A DNA stretch of 64,000 bases from Ziziphus jujuba (GCF_031755915.1 NC_083385.1:387001-451000), one strand, 5' to 3'. Counted from the first letter of the stretch, positions 9,766 to 22,187 are shown. The notes: generated by a model not told the origin, from the letters alone. Program-made: numbers and translations.

Positions 9766-10915
9766 TGATACGAACCTAGGACGACCTGCTCCTAAACACG
9801 TATTATATTAGCCCGGATCTTTAATTAAGTTCAAGTTCTAATGGAATGGACCTCAACCCCTAACCAACCTGTGGTTAGAAACCTTGGTATAATGTAGACG
9901 ACACAATAGGGGATGGAAAACCTATTGATAAGTCAAGCTAAAACAACCAATTCTCTAATGGTGTTTTAGGTGTTCTCAAAGAACAAAGAGATAATTAATC
10001 TCACAAGTATTTTCTTAATCAAATCAAAGTTCTAAAGTTTAAAGTTATCTTAGTAATGAAAAATAAGCCTTTAAATAGGCTTTGAAAGAAACAACATAAA
10101 CCCTAAAAACCCTAGGAAAAACCGGCCACACAATGGAGAATCCTACCTTGGCCGAAACTTTCCTAATCCTAAACTAATTTGGATTAATTAATTCCTTTAT
10201 TTTGAATTTAGGAATTAATTAATTTACAATGAAAATAATAAAATAAAAACTTTCCTAAACTTATTTATCCAGAAAATAAATAAATAAAACTTAAAAAGTA
10301 AAGGTAGTTTCCTAAAACAAAAAGTAGAATAAAATTAGGAAACTAAAATACTAGCTTTTTGACTAATTTGACTTTGACTATTCTTTGACCAAATTGATCT
10401 CCAAATCAGCTTCAATATGCTTTGTAGGATGCCAAATAAGCTTATTGTGAAGTTCCCCACGTTGCCCTTGCTTGGAAGTATGAAAAAAGGTCAATACAGT
10501 AAAATACAGTAAAACCCGCGGAGAATACAGCAAATCCGGCCCTTTCCTTCTCCTTGTGCGCAAACCACCTTGTTGGTCGGCTTTGAAGCTGCTTTGGCTG
10601 GTTTCTATGACTCATCCTCCATATGAATTGAACCCATAAAGATGGGGTTCCAATTCATACAACCCGGCCTCCTTATTAGCACCAAAAACGTCACCCGACC
10701 CTGTTTTGGCTTCTATTGCTTGTATGAGTAAAACAGGCCTTGGTTCTTTAGATGTGGCCAACCCCTCTTGGCTATGACTTATTCCTTGTATGAAGACAGC
10801 AAGATTGTCCTTGAACCTCTTGGCTTGGGCCCTAGTGATCGGTCCCACCTTCATTTGTATTGGGTCAGCACCCTAGCGGGTTGTTGGTCGAGCAGTCTCA
10901 GGTGGATTCGCATCA
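9766..10915 (-). mobile_element. 3' LTR of element C
   Basis: 1150 bp, plus-strand ends TGATACGAAC and TTCGCATCA. Relative to the 5' LTR it differs near 9797 (A/C), around 10032-10084 (three sites) and at 10874 and 10900. The 10874 change turns a Trp codon of pol into TAG. It also encodes the open extension at 10612-10872. Confidence 0.95.
10612..10872 (-). pseudogene. C-terminal pol extension inside the 3' LTR, behind a TAG
   Basis: In frame with the pol frame directly after its stop at 10873-10875. It gives about 86 further residues including [15 protein letters not shown], then a terminal stop. The same extension follows the stops in element A (1364-1621) and B (18600 on). It is uninterrupted in the copies that keep Trp at the junction, such as 63541 on. 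GP(I/M)TRA(Q/R)xKRFK is a motif I know from the C-terminus of plant gypsy polyproteins, so this is likely ancestral coding sequence and not a chance frame. Confidence 0.75.
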
Positions 10916-13900
10916 TTCCCCTCCTCTTGAAAAGGATTTGTCCTCAAATCGAAGTCATCACCTGCAGCAAAAGGAGATAAATCAGCAACATTAAAGGAGG
11001 CACTAACATTATACTCACCCGGTAGATCAAGTTTGTAGGCATTGTCGTTTATCCTCTCCAAAACTTGAAAAGGTCCATCACCCCTCGACATGAGTTTTGA
11101 TTTCCTTTGTTCGGGAAATCTTTCTTTCCTTAAGTGCAGCCATACCCAATCTCCAGGTTCAAACACCATTGATTTTCGGCCTTGATTAGCCACCCTTGCA
11201 TATTGCTCAGTCCTTCTCTCAATGTTTGCTCGAGTCTTCTCATGAATCTGCTTTACAAAATCAGCTTTTTGTTTTCCATCTAGATTAGCACGCTCACTTA
11301 AAGGCAAAGGTGTTAAATCTAATGGAGTCAAAGGATTAAAACCATAAACAATTTCAAATGGAGTAAATTTAGTTGCTGAATGTAAAGACCTATTATATGC
11401 AAATTCAACATGTGGCAAACATTCTTCCCAAGTCCTTAAATTTCTACTAATTAATGCTCTCAACAATGCAGACAAGGTTCTATTTACTACTTCGGTTTGT
11501 CCATCAGTTTGTGGATGACAAGTAGTTGAAAATAAAAGCTTAGTACCTAATTTAGCCCACAATGTTTTCCAAAAATAGCTTAAGAACTTAGCATCCCTAT
11601 CCGACACAATAGTTTTTGGCATACCATGTAATCTCACAATTTCCTTGAAAAATAAATTAGCAATGTTGGATGCATCATCAGTTTTATTACATGCAATAAA
11701 ATGTGCCATCTTAGAAAACCTATCTACTACAACAAATATTGAATCCTTACCTGTCCTTGATCTAGGCAACCCAAGAATAAAATCCATAGACAAATCTATC
11801 CAAGGATAGGTAGGAATCGGCAAAGGCTTATACAATCCATGCGGTTTCAATGTTGATTTTGTTTTTCGGCACTTCACACATCTTTCACAAATTCTCTCAA
11901 CATCTCTCCTCATGTTAGGCCAATAAAAATGTTCTTGCAGCAAGGATAAAGTCTTTAAAACACCAAAATGACCCATTAAACCACCCCCATGTCCTTCCCG
12001 AACCAATAATTCCCTAATACTACAATTAGGCACACAAAGTTTGTTTTCCCTAAACAAATATCCCTCAAATATGTAAAATTTATTAAATCCATGTTTCAAA
12101 CAGGTTTTAAAAATTTCTCCAAAGTCACTATCATGCTCATAAAGTTCTTTCAATTGTTCAAATCCAAGCAACCTAGCATCTAAGGTAGAAAAGAGCACAT
12201 ACCTTCGGGATAATGCATCGGCAACCACATTTTCCTTACCTTTTTTGTAGCGGATCACATATGGAAATGTTTCAATAAATTCAATCCACTTAGCATGCCT
12301 TCGGTTGAGCTTTCCTTGACCCTTGATATGCTTCAAAGACTCATGATCCGTATGAATCACAAACTCCTTTGGCATGAGATAATGCTGCCACGTCTCCAAA
12401 GCCCTCACCAAAGCATACATCTCCTTGTTATAAGTCGGGTAGTTTAGGGCAGCTCCATTCAATTTTTCACTAAAGTAGGCTATGGGCCTTCCTTCTTGCA
12501 TTAAAACAGCTCCAATACCTACACCCGAAGCATCACACTCAATTTCAAAAGTCTTAGAAAAATTTGGCAAAACTAACAAAGGTGCATTACACAATTTTTC
12601 TTTCAACAAATTAAAAGATTTTTCTTGTACTTCCCCCCATTTGAAGCCAACATTCTTCTTGACAACTTCATTCAATGGTGCTGCTATGGTACTAAAATCC
12701 TTGACAAATCTTCGGTAAAAGCTTGCCAAGCCATGAAAGCTCCTCACTTGGGTAATGGATGTAGGAACCGGCCACTCTTGGATTGCCTTCACTTTAGCTT
12801 GGTCAACTTTGATTCCTGCAGCACTTACTACAAAACCTAGAAATACAAGTTCTTCTTTGCAAAAGTCACATTTTTTAATGTTAGCAAATAATCTTTCCTT
12901 TCTAAGAACTTGCAAAACTTGCCTAAGTTGATCCACATGGTCATCCAAATTTCGGCTATATATTAAAATGTCATCAAAATAAACAACCACAAATTTACCA
13001 ATAAATGGACGCATTACATGATTCATAAGCCTCATGAAAGTACTAGGTGCATTGGATAATCCAAAAGGCATAACTAACCATTCATACAGCCCATATTTAG
13101 TTTTGAATGCGGTTTTCCATTCATCACCTTCTTTCATCCTAATTTGGTGATAACCACTCCTAAGATCAATTTTTGTAAACATGCAAGCACCATGCAATTC
13201 ATCAAGCATATCATCTAATCTAGGAATGGGATGTCTATATTTGATGGTAATGTTATTTATAGCCCTACAATCAACACACATTCTCCAAGAACCATCCTTT
13301 TTAGGTACCAACAAAACAGGAACAGCACAAGGACTTAAACTCTCACGAATATATCCTTTATCAAGCAAATCACTTACCTGTTTTTGCAGCTCCTTTGTTT
13401 CTTCGGGATTGCTCCTATAAGCTGGTCTATTTGGTATGGCAGCCCCTGGAACAAAGTCAATTTGATGTTCTATCCCTCGAATAGGTGGTAAACCACTTGG
13501 AATCTCATTTGGGAAGACATCTCCAAATTTCTTCAAAAGAGAAATCATTGAACTTGGCAATTCAAGTTCTTCAAAGTTAGTTTGATCATTAAAATAATTT
13601 TCTTTGTAAAGCATGACCAGCAAAGGTTTCTTACACTCAATGACCTTATTAATATCCCCTAAACTCAAATAAAAATTCTGGTTTTTCCTCTCTTTTCTTT
13701 CTTTCCTTTTTCTTTCCTCGGTTTGGCTCTCATTGGCGGAAATTTCCAGTTTTTTTATGCTCTCGGGTTTGCTCTCTTTTCTCACCTCTCTCTCGGCTTT
13801 TTCTTGTTCTTTCCACTCAATATGAACCTTAGAAACCTTACCTTGGTCAGCAACCTCAACCTTACCTTCTTGAATGGATGGTGAAGCCGTTGGTGCCATG

Positions 13901-15711
13901 CTTGCTTTTTCCTTGAGCTTTTCGGCTTCCCTCCTTTGTTGCATTTGTAATTGGTCCTTGTAAACCTCTTTAGGAGATAATGGTTCCAGCTTGATCTTCT
14001 TCCCTTTAAACCTGAAAACAATACTATTTTCTCGACCAAAATGAGTAGCATCTTTATCAAATTGCCATGGTCTACCTAATAGTATATGTCCGGCAATCAT
14101 AGGCACAATATCACATAAAACTACATCCTCATATCTACCTATATTAAATTTTACTTTGGCTTGTTTGTTTACTTTCATCTCACCACTATCATTAAGCCAT
14201 TGTAATCTATAAGGTTCTGGATGTTTAATTGTTTTCAAGCCTAATTTATCAACTACAAGATTACTTACCACATTAGTACAACTCCCACTATCTATAATCA
14301 TGCTACAAATTTTACCTTGTATTTCGCAGCGAGTGTGGAAGATGTTTTCCCTTTGTATTTGCTCTTCATCCTTGTAGACAGCAAGTACTCTCCTTGAAAC
14401 CAAGCTCAACTCGACATTAGATGTATCCACAGGTTCGGATTCATCTTCATTGCGATCCTCCTCTTGCTCAGTTTCAGCCCCACTTTCTTCACTTACGGAT
14501 TCCAGCTCACCATCACCCTTTAATACCATGATTCTTCTATTTGGGCATTGGCTGGCTATGTGTCCTCTTCCTTGGCACTTAAAACAAATTATTTCTCTGG
14601 ATTTTTTAGGTTTAGGATCAGATTTTACCTCACCTCTAAGTGCTTGGACAGATTCGGTCTTGACCTCCCTTCTTGGCCGGTTGGTAGATTCTTCTCCTAA
14701 TTTCGGCCTCAACTTGTTTTCATAAGTGGAATTGTTTTTCCAGCCACTTGAACTTGTCCTTCCACTGCTAGAAACTCCTCCAAACCGTGTACTAACACCC
14801 CTCCTCTTGAATTGGTTCTCAAGTTTAATGGCTACATGCAACATCTCCTCCAATTCCAAGTATTGTTGTAATTCAAGTTGGTTGGCAATGTCACGGTTTA
14901 ACCCTCCAAGAAATCTTGCCATTGTTGCCTCTCTATCCTCCCTCATGTTTAGCCTCATCATTAACATCTCCATCTCTTTGTAATAATCCTCCACGGACCT
15001 ACTTCCTTGAGACAAAGATTGAAGCCTTTGATGCAGCAACCTTTGGTAATGGGATGGCACAAACCGCTTCCTCATGACTCCTTTCATTTGTCGCCATGTT
15101 GTAATTAAGTCTTCACCAACCCTCCTTCGGGTGCTTTGCTCATTTATCCACCATTGGAGTGCATAATGGCCAAACTCCATTGCTGCCATCTTCACCTTCT
15201 TACCTTCCGAATAGTTGTGGCAGTCAAAAATCATCTCCATTTTCTCTTCCCACTCCAAATAAGCTTCAGGATCACTTTTACCCATAAAAGGTGGGATATT
15301 AACCTTGATATTTCCCAAATCTTCATCTGTATCCTCCCTCCTATATCTCCCACGGCCAGCTCTATCTTGGACAGCAAAGGTTTCGTCCATACCTTCCTCA
15401 AAGTCACCGTCCAATGGCTCCTCATCAAATTCCTCTCTCGGTCTCTCGCGACCTCCTCGTCCTCGGCCTCGTCCTCCATGGAATTCTTGCCTATTTCTTG
15501 TATTTGGCCTTCCTTGTGAGGCTTCTAATCTTCCCACTCTTTGATTTACATGCTCAAATTGAGCACTCATCCGCTGTATTGATTCCAAAATAGCTCTCAT
15601 GTCCACTTGGTCTCCACTCCCGGTAGCTCGGTCATCGCCATGAAATGCTACGGACTCTTCCTCATCGATCCTCAAGGGTGGATCTCCTCTTCTTATTCTA
15701 GAATCTGCCAT
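10873..15711 (-). CDS. Gag-Pol polyprotein of element C (about 1612 residues)
   Basis: Single uninterrupted frame; ATG at 15711 (MADSRIRRG) is preferred over the upstream in-frame TTG at 15729. In order: an acidic and RG-rich Gag N-terminus; the retrotransposon Gag domain ([20 protein letters not shown], then [13 protein letters not shown]); a CCHC knuckle [15 protein letters not shown] (residue ~380); protease DSG ([10 protein letters not shown], ~475); RT with YFDDIL (~915); RNase H ([14 protein letters not shown], ~1060); integrase zinc region (~1245-1290); DDE core ([23 protein letters not shown], ~1335-1410); and a GPFQVLE / NVADLSPF C-terminus with no chromodomain. All catalytic motifs are present. 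Gag and Pol share one frame, so processing must be proteolytic. The TAG end is probably a recent mutation. Confidence 0.95.
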   Translation of the reverse strand: MADSRIRRGDPPLRIDEEESVAFHGDDRATGSGDQVDMRAILESIQRMSAQFEHVNQRVGRLEASQGRPNTRNRQEFHGGRGRGRGGRERPREEFDEEPLDGDFEEGMDETFAVQDRAGRGRYRREDTDEDLGNIKVNIPPFMGKSDPEAYLEWEEKMEMIFDCHNYSEGKKVKMAAMEFGHYALQWWINEQSTRRRVGEDLITTWRQMKGVMRKRFVPSHYQRLLHQRLQSLSQGSRSVEDYYKEMEMLMMRLNMREDREATMARFLGGLNRDIANQLELQQYLELEEMLHVAIKLENQFKRRGVSTRFGGVSSSGRTSSSGWKNNSTYENKLRPKLGEESTNRPRREVKTESVQALRGEVKSDPKPKKSREIICFKCQGRGHIASQCPNRRIMVLKGDGELESVSEESGAETEQEEDRNEDESEPVDTSNVELSLVSRRVLAVYKDEEQIQRENIFHTRCEIQGKICSMIIDSGSCTNVVSNLVVDKLGLKTIKHPEPYRLQWLNDSGEMKVNKQAKVKFNIGRYEDVVLCDIVPMIAGHILLGRPWQFDKDATHFGRENSIVFRFKGKKIKLEPLSPKEVYKDQLQMQQRREAEKLKEKASMAPTASPSIQEGKVEVADQGKVSKVHIEWKEQEKAEREVRKESKPESIKKLEISANESQTEERKRKERKERKNQNFYLSLGDINKVIECKKPLLVMLYKENYFNDQTNFEELELPSSMISLLKKFGDVFPNEIPSGLPPIRGIEHQIDFVPGAAIPNRPAYRSNPEETKELQKQVSDLLDKGYIRESLSPCAVPVLLVPKKDGSWRMCVDCRAINNITIKYRHPIPRLDDMLDELHGACMFTKIDLRSGYHQIRMKEGDEWKTAFKTKYGLYEWLVMPFGLSNAPSTFMRLMNHVMRPFIGKFVVVYFDDILIYSRNLDDHVDQLRQVLQVLRKERLFANIKKCDFCKEELVFLGFVVSAAGIKVDQAKVKAIQEWPVPTSITQVRSFHGLASFYRRFVKDFSTIAAPLNEVVKKNVGFKWGEVQEKSFNLLKEKLCNAPLLVLPNFSKTFEIECDASGVGIGAVLMQEGRPIAYFSEKLNGAALNYPTYNKEMYALVRALETWQHYLMPKEFVIHTDHESLKHIKGQGKLNRRHAKWIEFIETFPYVIRYKKGKENVVADALSRRYVLFSTLDARLLGFEQLKELYEHDSDFGEIFKTCLKHGFNKFYIFEGYLFRENKLCVPNCSIRELLVREGHGGGLMGHFGVLKTLSLLQEHFYWPNMRRDVERICERCVKCRKTKSTLKPHGLYKPLPIPTYPWIDLSMDFILGLPRSRTGKDSIFVVVDRFSKMAHFIACNKTDDASNIANLFFKEIVRLHGMPKTIVSDRDAKFLSYFWKTLWAKLGTKLLFSTTCHPQTDGQTEVVNRTLSALLRALISRNLRTWEECLPHVEFAYNRSLHSATKFTPFEIVYGFNPLTPLDLTPLPLSERANLDGKQKADFVKQIHEKTRANIERRTEQYARVANQGRKSMVFEPGDWVWLHLRKERFPEQRKSKLMSRGDGPFQVLERINDNAYKLDLPGEYNVSASFNVADLSPFAAGDDFDLRTNPFQEEGNDANPPETARPTTR
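10916..10934 (-). other. Polypurine tract of element C
   Basis: Minus strand CTTTTCAAGAGGAGGGGAA directly before the 3' LTR. Primer for plus-strand DNA synthesis. The same tract precedes LTR A (1305-1320) and, slightly changed, LTR B and LTR G. Confidence 0.92.
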
Positions 15712-16894
15712 GTTAGTAAAATACTGCAAAAAAAAATAAAATAAATCCTCACAATATTCACTCCCTCACGTGTTTCACTCAAACAAGGTCTCGACACTCG
15801 TGTTTACACACTAGTTTCGGCTTTTACCCTCTTTTAAGCTCTCACACTCTTGCCTTTTTCCACTCAATGAATTATCTCAAAGTTCTAATTAAAACACCCA
15901 CAAAACAGCAATTAGATAACTAGTATGTTTTAATTAAACTTATCAACAAAGCAGTAGCAAAAAGTAGGCAATACCGAAAGAATCCAACAAATCCTAATTT
16001 TTTCGGCTTTCTAGACAAGAAAACACAAAATAATGGGAAAACGCTTGAATTTTTGAAAACTGCACCAGATGGTAGTAGATTATGAGTTCAAGAATAAAAT
16101 TCCAGAAAAAGAAATTCAAATACGAACAAGAATCAAAGAGAACAAAAATATAGAAAAGTTGTTGGTTGTTGTTCTTTGTAATTCAAGTTTTTGTATCAAA
16201 TCCTTTAACTAATTTTAATCCAAATAATTTAGCACTCAAACTCAAATATCCAGCAGCAAAAATAACTCTCCAGAAACTCCAAATATGAAATAAATAATCA
16301 ACACAGTAGCAGTTACAAGAAATTTCCAGCAACAACCATCAACACCAATTTTCAACAAACCAATATATATATATTTTTTTTATATTCGGCTTTCTTCTTC
16401 TTCTTTGTTTTTCTTTTTTTTTTTTTTTTTTTTCACTCACTGAATATCAAACACAACTGCAGTAGCAAGAATAAACAACAAATTTGCAATTCCAGCTCCA
16501 AAAATTCACCAAACCCGTGACCTCTAAATAAACAAAATGTGCAGTTTTTTTTTTTCTTCTTTTTTTTTTTTTAAATGTTGCCGCAAACTTCCTTTTTTTT
16601 TTTTTTTTTTTTTTTGAATATATGAATGCAACTATTTAAGACTAAAACAGCAAAGAAAAATCAACAAAAACCAAATTAACAAGAACAATGATAAAAGACA
16701 ACCAACAAACTAGGAAACAAAAATACGATAAAACTAGGAAATCCTAATTCAACTAGGAATGAATTTTTTTTTTTTTTTTTTTAAGATGCTGAACGTGTAT
16801 AGGATAGATGCAACCTTAACCTAATGCTAAAATTGCAGAATAACACAAAAACAAATAAAGCAAATAAAGATAGATCAAACCTGAACAAAATTTA
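15712..16894 (-). other. 5' leader of element C
   Basis: Untranslated region between PBS and gag, with several long A/T homopolymers (plus strand T-runs near 16410, 16545, 16600 and 16765). No open frame. The same leader is kept in elements B, E and G, including the homopolymer blocks. Confidence 0.8.
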
Positions 16895-16906
16895 GCTCTG
16901 ATACCA
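16895..16906 (-). other. Primer binding site of element C (tRNA-iMet type)
   Basis: Minus strand TGGTATCAGAGC, two bases after the 5' LTR end. Complementary to the 3' end of plant initiator tRNA-Met. Confidence 0.95.
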
Positions 16907-16908
16907 AA

Positions 16909-18058
16909 TGATACGAACCTAGGACGACCTGCTCCTAAACCCGTATTATATTAGCCCGGATCTTTAATTAAGTTCAAGTTCTAATGGAATGGACCTCAAC
17001 CCCTAACCAACCTGTGGTTAGAAACCTTGGTATAATGTAGACGACACAATAGGGGATGGAAAACCTATTGATAAGTCAAGCTAAAACAACCAATTCTCTA
17101 ATGGTGTTTTAGGTGTTCTCAAAGAACAAAGAGATAATTAATCTCACAAGTATTTTCTTAATCAAATCAAAGTTTTAAAGTTTAAAGTTATCTTATTAAT
17201 GAAAAATAAGCCTTTAAATAGGCTTTTAAAGAAACAACATAAACCCTAAAAACCCTAGGAAAAACCGGCCACACAATGGAGAATCCTACCTTGGCCGAAA
17301 CTTTCCTAATCCTAAACTAATTTGGATTAATTAATTCCTTTATTTTGAATTTAGGAATTAATTAATTTACAATGAAAATAATAAAATAAAAACTTTCCTA
17401 AACTTATTTATCCAGAAAATAAATAAATAAAACTTAAAAAGTAAAGGTAGTTTCCTAAAACAAAAAGTAGAATAAAATTAGGAAACTAAAATACTAGCTT
17501 TTTGACTAATTTGACTTTGACTATTCTTTGACCAAATTGATCTCCAAATCAGCTTCAATATGCTTTGTAGGATGCCAAATAAGCTTATTGTGAAGTTCCC
17601 CACGTTGCCCTTGCTTGGAAGTATGAAAAAAGGTCAATACAGTAAAATACAGTAAAACCCGCGGAGAATACAGCAAATCCGGCCCTTTCCTTCTCCTTGT
17701 GCGCAAACCACCTTGTTGGTCGGCTTTGAAGCTGCTTTGGCTGGTTTCTATGACTCATCCTCCATATGAATTGAACCCATAAAGATGGGGTTCCAATTCA
17801 TACAACCCGGCCTCCTTATTAGCACCAAAAACGTCACCCGACCCTGTTTTGGCTTCTATTGCTTGTATGAGTAAAACAGGCCTTGGTTCTTTAGATGTGG
17901 CCAACCCCTCTTGGCTATGACTTATTCCTTGTATGAAGACAGCAAGATTGTCCTTGAACCTCTTGGCTTGGGCCCTAGTGATCGGTCCCACCTTCATTTG
18001 TATTGGGTCAGCACCCCAGCGGGTTGTTGGTCGAGCAGTCTCGGGTGGATTCGCATCA
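16909..18058 (-). mobile_element. 5' LTR of element C
   Basis: 1150 bp with the same ends as the 3' LTR. Its copy of the pol extension keeps TGG (Trp) where the 3' LTR has TAG. Confidence 0.95.
17211..17222 (-). promoter_or_regulatory. Putative TATA box of LTR C
   Basis: Minus strand CCTATTTAAAGG followed by CTTATTTTTCA. The same block occurs in LTR A (about 2044), LTR B (about 19396) and LTR G (about 40190), at a similar distance from the LTR end. This is an inference from conservation only. Confidence 0.45.
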
Positions 18059-18556
18059 TGCCTTTTAGTTTAATTGATGCACCTAGCACTTTCATAAGAT
18101 TAATGAACCATGTCATGCATCCATTCATTGGAAAATTTGTGGTTATTTACTTTGATGATATTCTTGTATATAGCTGAAATTTAAATGATCATGTAGGACA
18201 TTTTAGGTTAGTTTTAGAAGTACTTAGGAACAAAAGATTGTTTGTAATATCAATATAGGTCATTTTTGCCGAAATGAGCATGTATTTTTAGGATTTGTTG
18301 TGATAGTGTTTGATCTAGAAGATTGGATTTGGTTACACTTAAGAAATGAGAGGTTTCTGGAACAATGAAAGTCAAAGTTTATGCCTCGAGGGGATGGACA
18401 TTTTCAAGTCTTGGAGAGGATTAATGAAAATTCTTATAAACTTGACTTACCAGGTGAATATAATGTGAGTGCTACCTTTAATGTTGCTGATTTATCTTCA
18501 TTTGCTGCAGGTAATGATTTTTATTTGAGGGAAAATCCTTTTCAAAAGGAGGGCAA
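18059..18556 (+). pseudogene. Gypsy element B, right part: RT remainder fused to pol C-terminus
   Basis: Continues the RT of element B from TGCCT ([18 protein letters not shown], then YFDDILVYS at 18148-18174). Stops follow soon after. Near 18308 the sequence jumps from the RT thumb to the integrase C-terminal region (DWIWLHLRNERFLEQ, GDGHFQVLERI, FNVADLSSF). An internal deletion has therefore removed RNase H and most of integrase, about 2.2 kb compared with C. A PPT-like tract (CAAAAGGAGGGCAA) ends at 18556. Confidence 0.9.
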
Positions 18557-19689
18557 TGATGAGAATCCGCATGTATCCATACAACCGACTATCTGTTGAG
18601 GAGCTTATCCGATACAACTGAAGACGAGGCAAATCACAAGGGCACAAGTGAAGAGATTTAAGGATAACGTGGTTAGCTTCATTCAAAGTGTGATTAAATC
18701 TCAAGAAGGCATGGTAATATTCGAAGATCCAAAGCCCGTCTTATGCATCTAAGTTATGAAGGCAGAAATGGACCCGACAAGCTATTTTGGTGCATCTAAG
18801 GGTTCCAGGCAGCAAGGGATTACTTTGTTAATTTGTGAACATGATTAAACTCACCAAGGGACCATGGAATTATGTCAAGGTATAACCGAAGCTATTCAAA
18901 TGAGGCATTTGCATATGGGGTTCAATTTGGCAAAAAATGCATGGTTTTGGCGTTGACTTTGACCTTTCTTGTGAATCAAGCAAGTTTTCCTTATTCCAAT
19001 CAAGGGAAACGTATAAGAACCTGTATTAATCCTATTTGGCATCCTATATGGCATATTGGAGCTAATTTGGAGTATAAAGTAGTTGGTGATTAGTCAAAGA
19101 CAGCTTATTTAACAAACTAGTCAACTAGTTTCCTAATTTGAAACTTTGACTTTTGTTTTAGGAAATAGTCTTTATTTTGGTTTTTTATTTATTTATTTGC
19201 TGGACAAATTACTTTAGGAAAGTTAGAATTTTATTATTTTGGTTGTAAATTAATTAATTCCTAATTCAAAATAAAGGAACTAATTAATCCAATTTAGATT
19301 AGGAAAGTAAAGGAAATTCGGCCACATCATGTTTCCTGAACCTATGGCCGGTTTTCTTAATGTGATTTAGGGTTTTTGTTTTGTAAACCTTAGCTTATTT
19401 AAGAGCTTATTTTTCAATGAGAAAGCAGTTTAGATTATTATTCAAAAATTATTTGTGAGAAGAATTCTCTTTGTTTTCTTTGAACACCTAAAACACTTAA
19501 TAGAGATCAAGTGTTTTAGTTTGACTTATCAATAGGACATCCATCACTTATTGTGGCGTCTTCATCATATACCAAGGTTTCTAATCACAAGTTCATTAGT
19601 GGTCAAGACGAACATTAGAATCTGAAATTAATTTCGATCCGGACTAGTATAATATGGGTTTAGGAGCGAGTCGACCTAGGTTCGTATCA
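18557..19689 (+). mobile_element. 3' LTR of gypsy element B
   Basis: 1133 bp from TGATGAGAATCC to TTCGTATCA. Clearly diverged from LTRs A and C but collinear, including the TATA-like block and the last 200 bases. At the Trp position of the pol extension it has TGA. Confidence 0.9.
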
Positions 19690-21760
19690 ACCAATCATAC
19701 ATACATACATATTCATTATTGCTGCATCAGCTAGGCAACCTCAACATATGATTAAGTTAACATAAAAGGCTATGATAATATGCATATCATGGTATCTTAT
19801 GTTATTTTTAAACAAAGATTATACATATGGTGAATAAAAGTATACTAAAATAATATCTTTTTTACTAAAATATCAATTATATACATATGTACGTTGTTCG
19901 GCAACTATAAATTATACATCTTTGTTATTAAAAAAAAAAAAAATCTATCTTTCTTAACAAAAAACCAACTAAAAAAAGTACGGCAGATATATTTTATTTT
20001 TTGATAATTTTTTTTTTGTTTTTTTGTTTTCATATCTAAAATTAGATATAATACTTTTTGAGGTGACGTTACATGATAAAATAATTTAATTACTTTGTAT
20101 AAGTTTTCGAGATGGTTGCATCGATAAATTAGCTAATGAAATATGGTGCGCAGATTAATTAAATTGAAAAATTATGTTAAAATTAGTACCAGAGGAGCAA
20201 TGGAGTGCATGCTTGTAAGGTGTAGTGAGTAGTGCCCAATTGATTATGTTAAAATTATGGCATGCCAGAAGAGCAATGGAGTGCATGCATGTGAGGTGTG
20301 GTGATTAGTATCCAAGAAAATATGTTAGAATTTTTCTTCCGTCTCACAGTGTCCTTTTCATTATTTATAATAATTTCTCTTTCCTACATATTTCAAATTT
20401 ATAATTTTTAAATTATAAATATAAATAATTTATCAATTGATTTAACATTTTATACTTTTTTAAATAAAAAATATAGATATTATGAATAAAAATATATTAA
20501 AATAATATCATTTTTAATGAAATATCAATTTCATACACATATACCGCGATCCAGAAACTAAAAATTATGCACTTCTATTATTCAAAATAAAAAATAATTA
20601 TCTATACATCTTTGTTAAGTAAGCAAAAACATGCAGAAGATATATTTTATTTTTTGATTTTTTTTTTGTTTTCATATCTAAATTTAGATATAGTACTTTT
20701 TCAATTGACGATAGCATGTTTAAATTAATTTAACTACTTTGTTTAAGTTTTTGAGATAGTCGCGTCAACAAATTAGCTAATAAAATATGATACTAAGATT
20801 AATTAAATAAAAAAAAAATTATGTTCGCTCTAGTTGCAAGAGCATTGCAAACTCTCTAGTACATTCTTTTATTCTTATATGGAGCAACTTAATTTCCAAT
20901 TGGTATGTGATGTCACGGTACATGACATCCGCAATGTGGAAGAAAAATTTAATATACGTTGCATTAAATTATGGAGTGCCAGAGGAGCAGTAAAGTGCAT
21001 ACTTGTGAGGTGTCCAAGAAAATATTATAATTTTCTTCCTTCTTACATTGTGTTTCTTTTAATTATTTAAAAAAAATTTCACTAATTTAAATTTATAATT
21101 TTTAAGTTATAAATGTAAGTAGTTTATCAACTGAAAATATCTCATATAAACTTTTATACTGTTTTTAAACCAAAAAAAAAAAAAAAACATGCTATAAATA
21201 AATATATACTAAAATAATATATTTCTTACTAAAGTATCAATTATATATGTACATATCTTTGTTCAGCCACTACAAATTATACATCTTTGTTATTCAACAA
21301 AAAACAAAATTATCTATAAAAAAATAAAATGATAAGCTGTTTATAAAATTTAAAAGAAAAATCGAAAAATTATTTTAAAGAAGTGATTATATTTATTGCA
21401 TGTATTTTTATATGGTTTTGTTAAATTTAAAATATGTGGTTTTTATTTTTATTTTTCCTTACGGTCAATTAATATTGTATATTACAATTTTTTATTGTAT
21501 TTTATTATTTTTTTTTAAATTTGCCTTCAAGGGTCCACCCTTGGTTACATGCATAAGAAAATTGGTTCTCAAAATATTTGCAGACCATAGAATAACACAA
21601 TTTAATAATATTTCAATTGAAAGTTGCCATATCATAAACTGTAATGGCACCATACTTACATAGATACATATTAATTATGATTGCATTAGCTAGGCAGCCT
21701 CAACATACAATAACATAAAGGGCCATGATAATATGCATATCATGGCATTATTCCACATAC
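19690..21760. repeat. Three ~700-bp tandem repeats, inverted copy of 44300-46260
   Basis: Non-coding AT-rich sequence. Three diverged units carry the same landmarks (AATATCAATT(A/T)ATAC, CATATCTAAAATTAGATAT, GAGCAATGGAGTGCATGC), near 19870, 20520 and 21236. The block ends with TAGGCAGCCTCAACATA (21690). The same landmarks recur in reverse orientation at 44640, 45330 and 46030, next to the jasmonate-induced-protein-like pseudogenes. Long A/T runs; no gene seen. Confidence 0.75.
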
Positions 21761-21866
21761 AATAGATGCATGCATGCTTGCTTATTACTTATATATATAT
21801 ATCTAACTAGTGCTAGCTGGCAACCTAGTTGTTGCTTTTGAACTGTGGTGAGAGTACTGCTCGAAT

Positions 21867-22187
21867 TGAAGAAGGTAACTAACTATGTGTATTATTTTGT
21901 GTATTTAAGTTTTACAGAATGGATAGAATTTATAAAGGTGTGGTTTTGAGCAAAAAAGGAAGCTAATTAACATCTTCCTATGTTAGACAAAATTCAAAAA
22001 TATTAAAAGAGGTAAACTAATGTCTTAAAGGCATTTTTTATTAATGGAAATCTTGCAAGTCTTGCCATATGAAAAATCTCTTGACTTAGAAAGTGAACGT
22101 TGCTTTTTTGATGATTGAGCAATCATAGTCGTGGATGACGTTGATGCAATGGATATGTTTGTGTTTGACTTCTCTTCTTCTTTATCA
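21867..22187 (-). mobile_element. Copia element D, 3' LTR
   Basis: Minus strand TGATAAAGAAGAAG to CCTTCTTCA, 321 bp. Homologous along its length to the LTR at 47595-47944. Preceded on the minus strand by a PPT-like TTTAGGGGGCA and a copia RNase H tail, so it is a 3' LTR. Confidence 0.75.

Larger units (their letters stand above)
9766..18058 (-). mobile_element. Full-length young Ty3/gypsy retrotransposon C (8293 bp)
   Basis: Complete element on the minus strand: 5' LTR 16909-18058, PBS, leader, single gag-pol frame, PPT and 3' LTR 9766-10915, flanked by the perfect duplication TGCCT. By eye the two 1150-bp LTRs differ at about six positions (~0.5%), so insertion was recent. Assignment: Ty3/gypsy from the order protease-RT-RNase H-integrase. 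The lack of a visible chromodomain and the pol frame running into the LTR suggest the CRM (centromeric) lineage; a phylogeny would be needed to be sure. It may be autonomous, apart from the stop that shortens the pol C-terminus. Confidence 0.95.

Noticed and set aside
10378..10563. 61-codon frame in both LTRs of element C (also 17521-17706)
   Set aside because: Identical in the two LTRs only because the LTRs are; it lies outside the pol-extension frame and has no counterpart in LTR A or B.
12482..13420. Plus-strand open frames across the gypsy C pol region (and 14450-15544)
   Set aside because: Antisense shadows of the minus-strand gag-pol frame; no motif or codon support of their own.
15712..15735. 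T-run plus GCAG just before the gag start of element C, like a splice acceptor
   Set aside because: Element E has GCAC at the same place, so the AG is not conserved; no donor site was identified.
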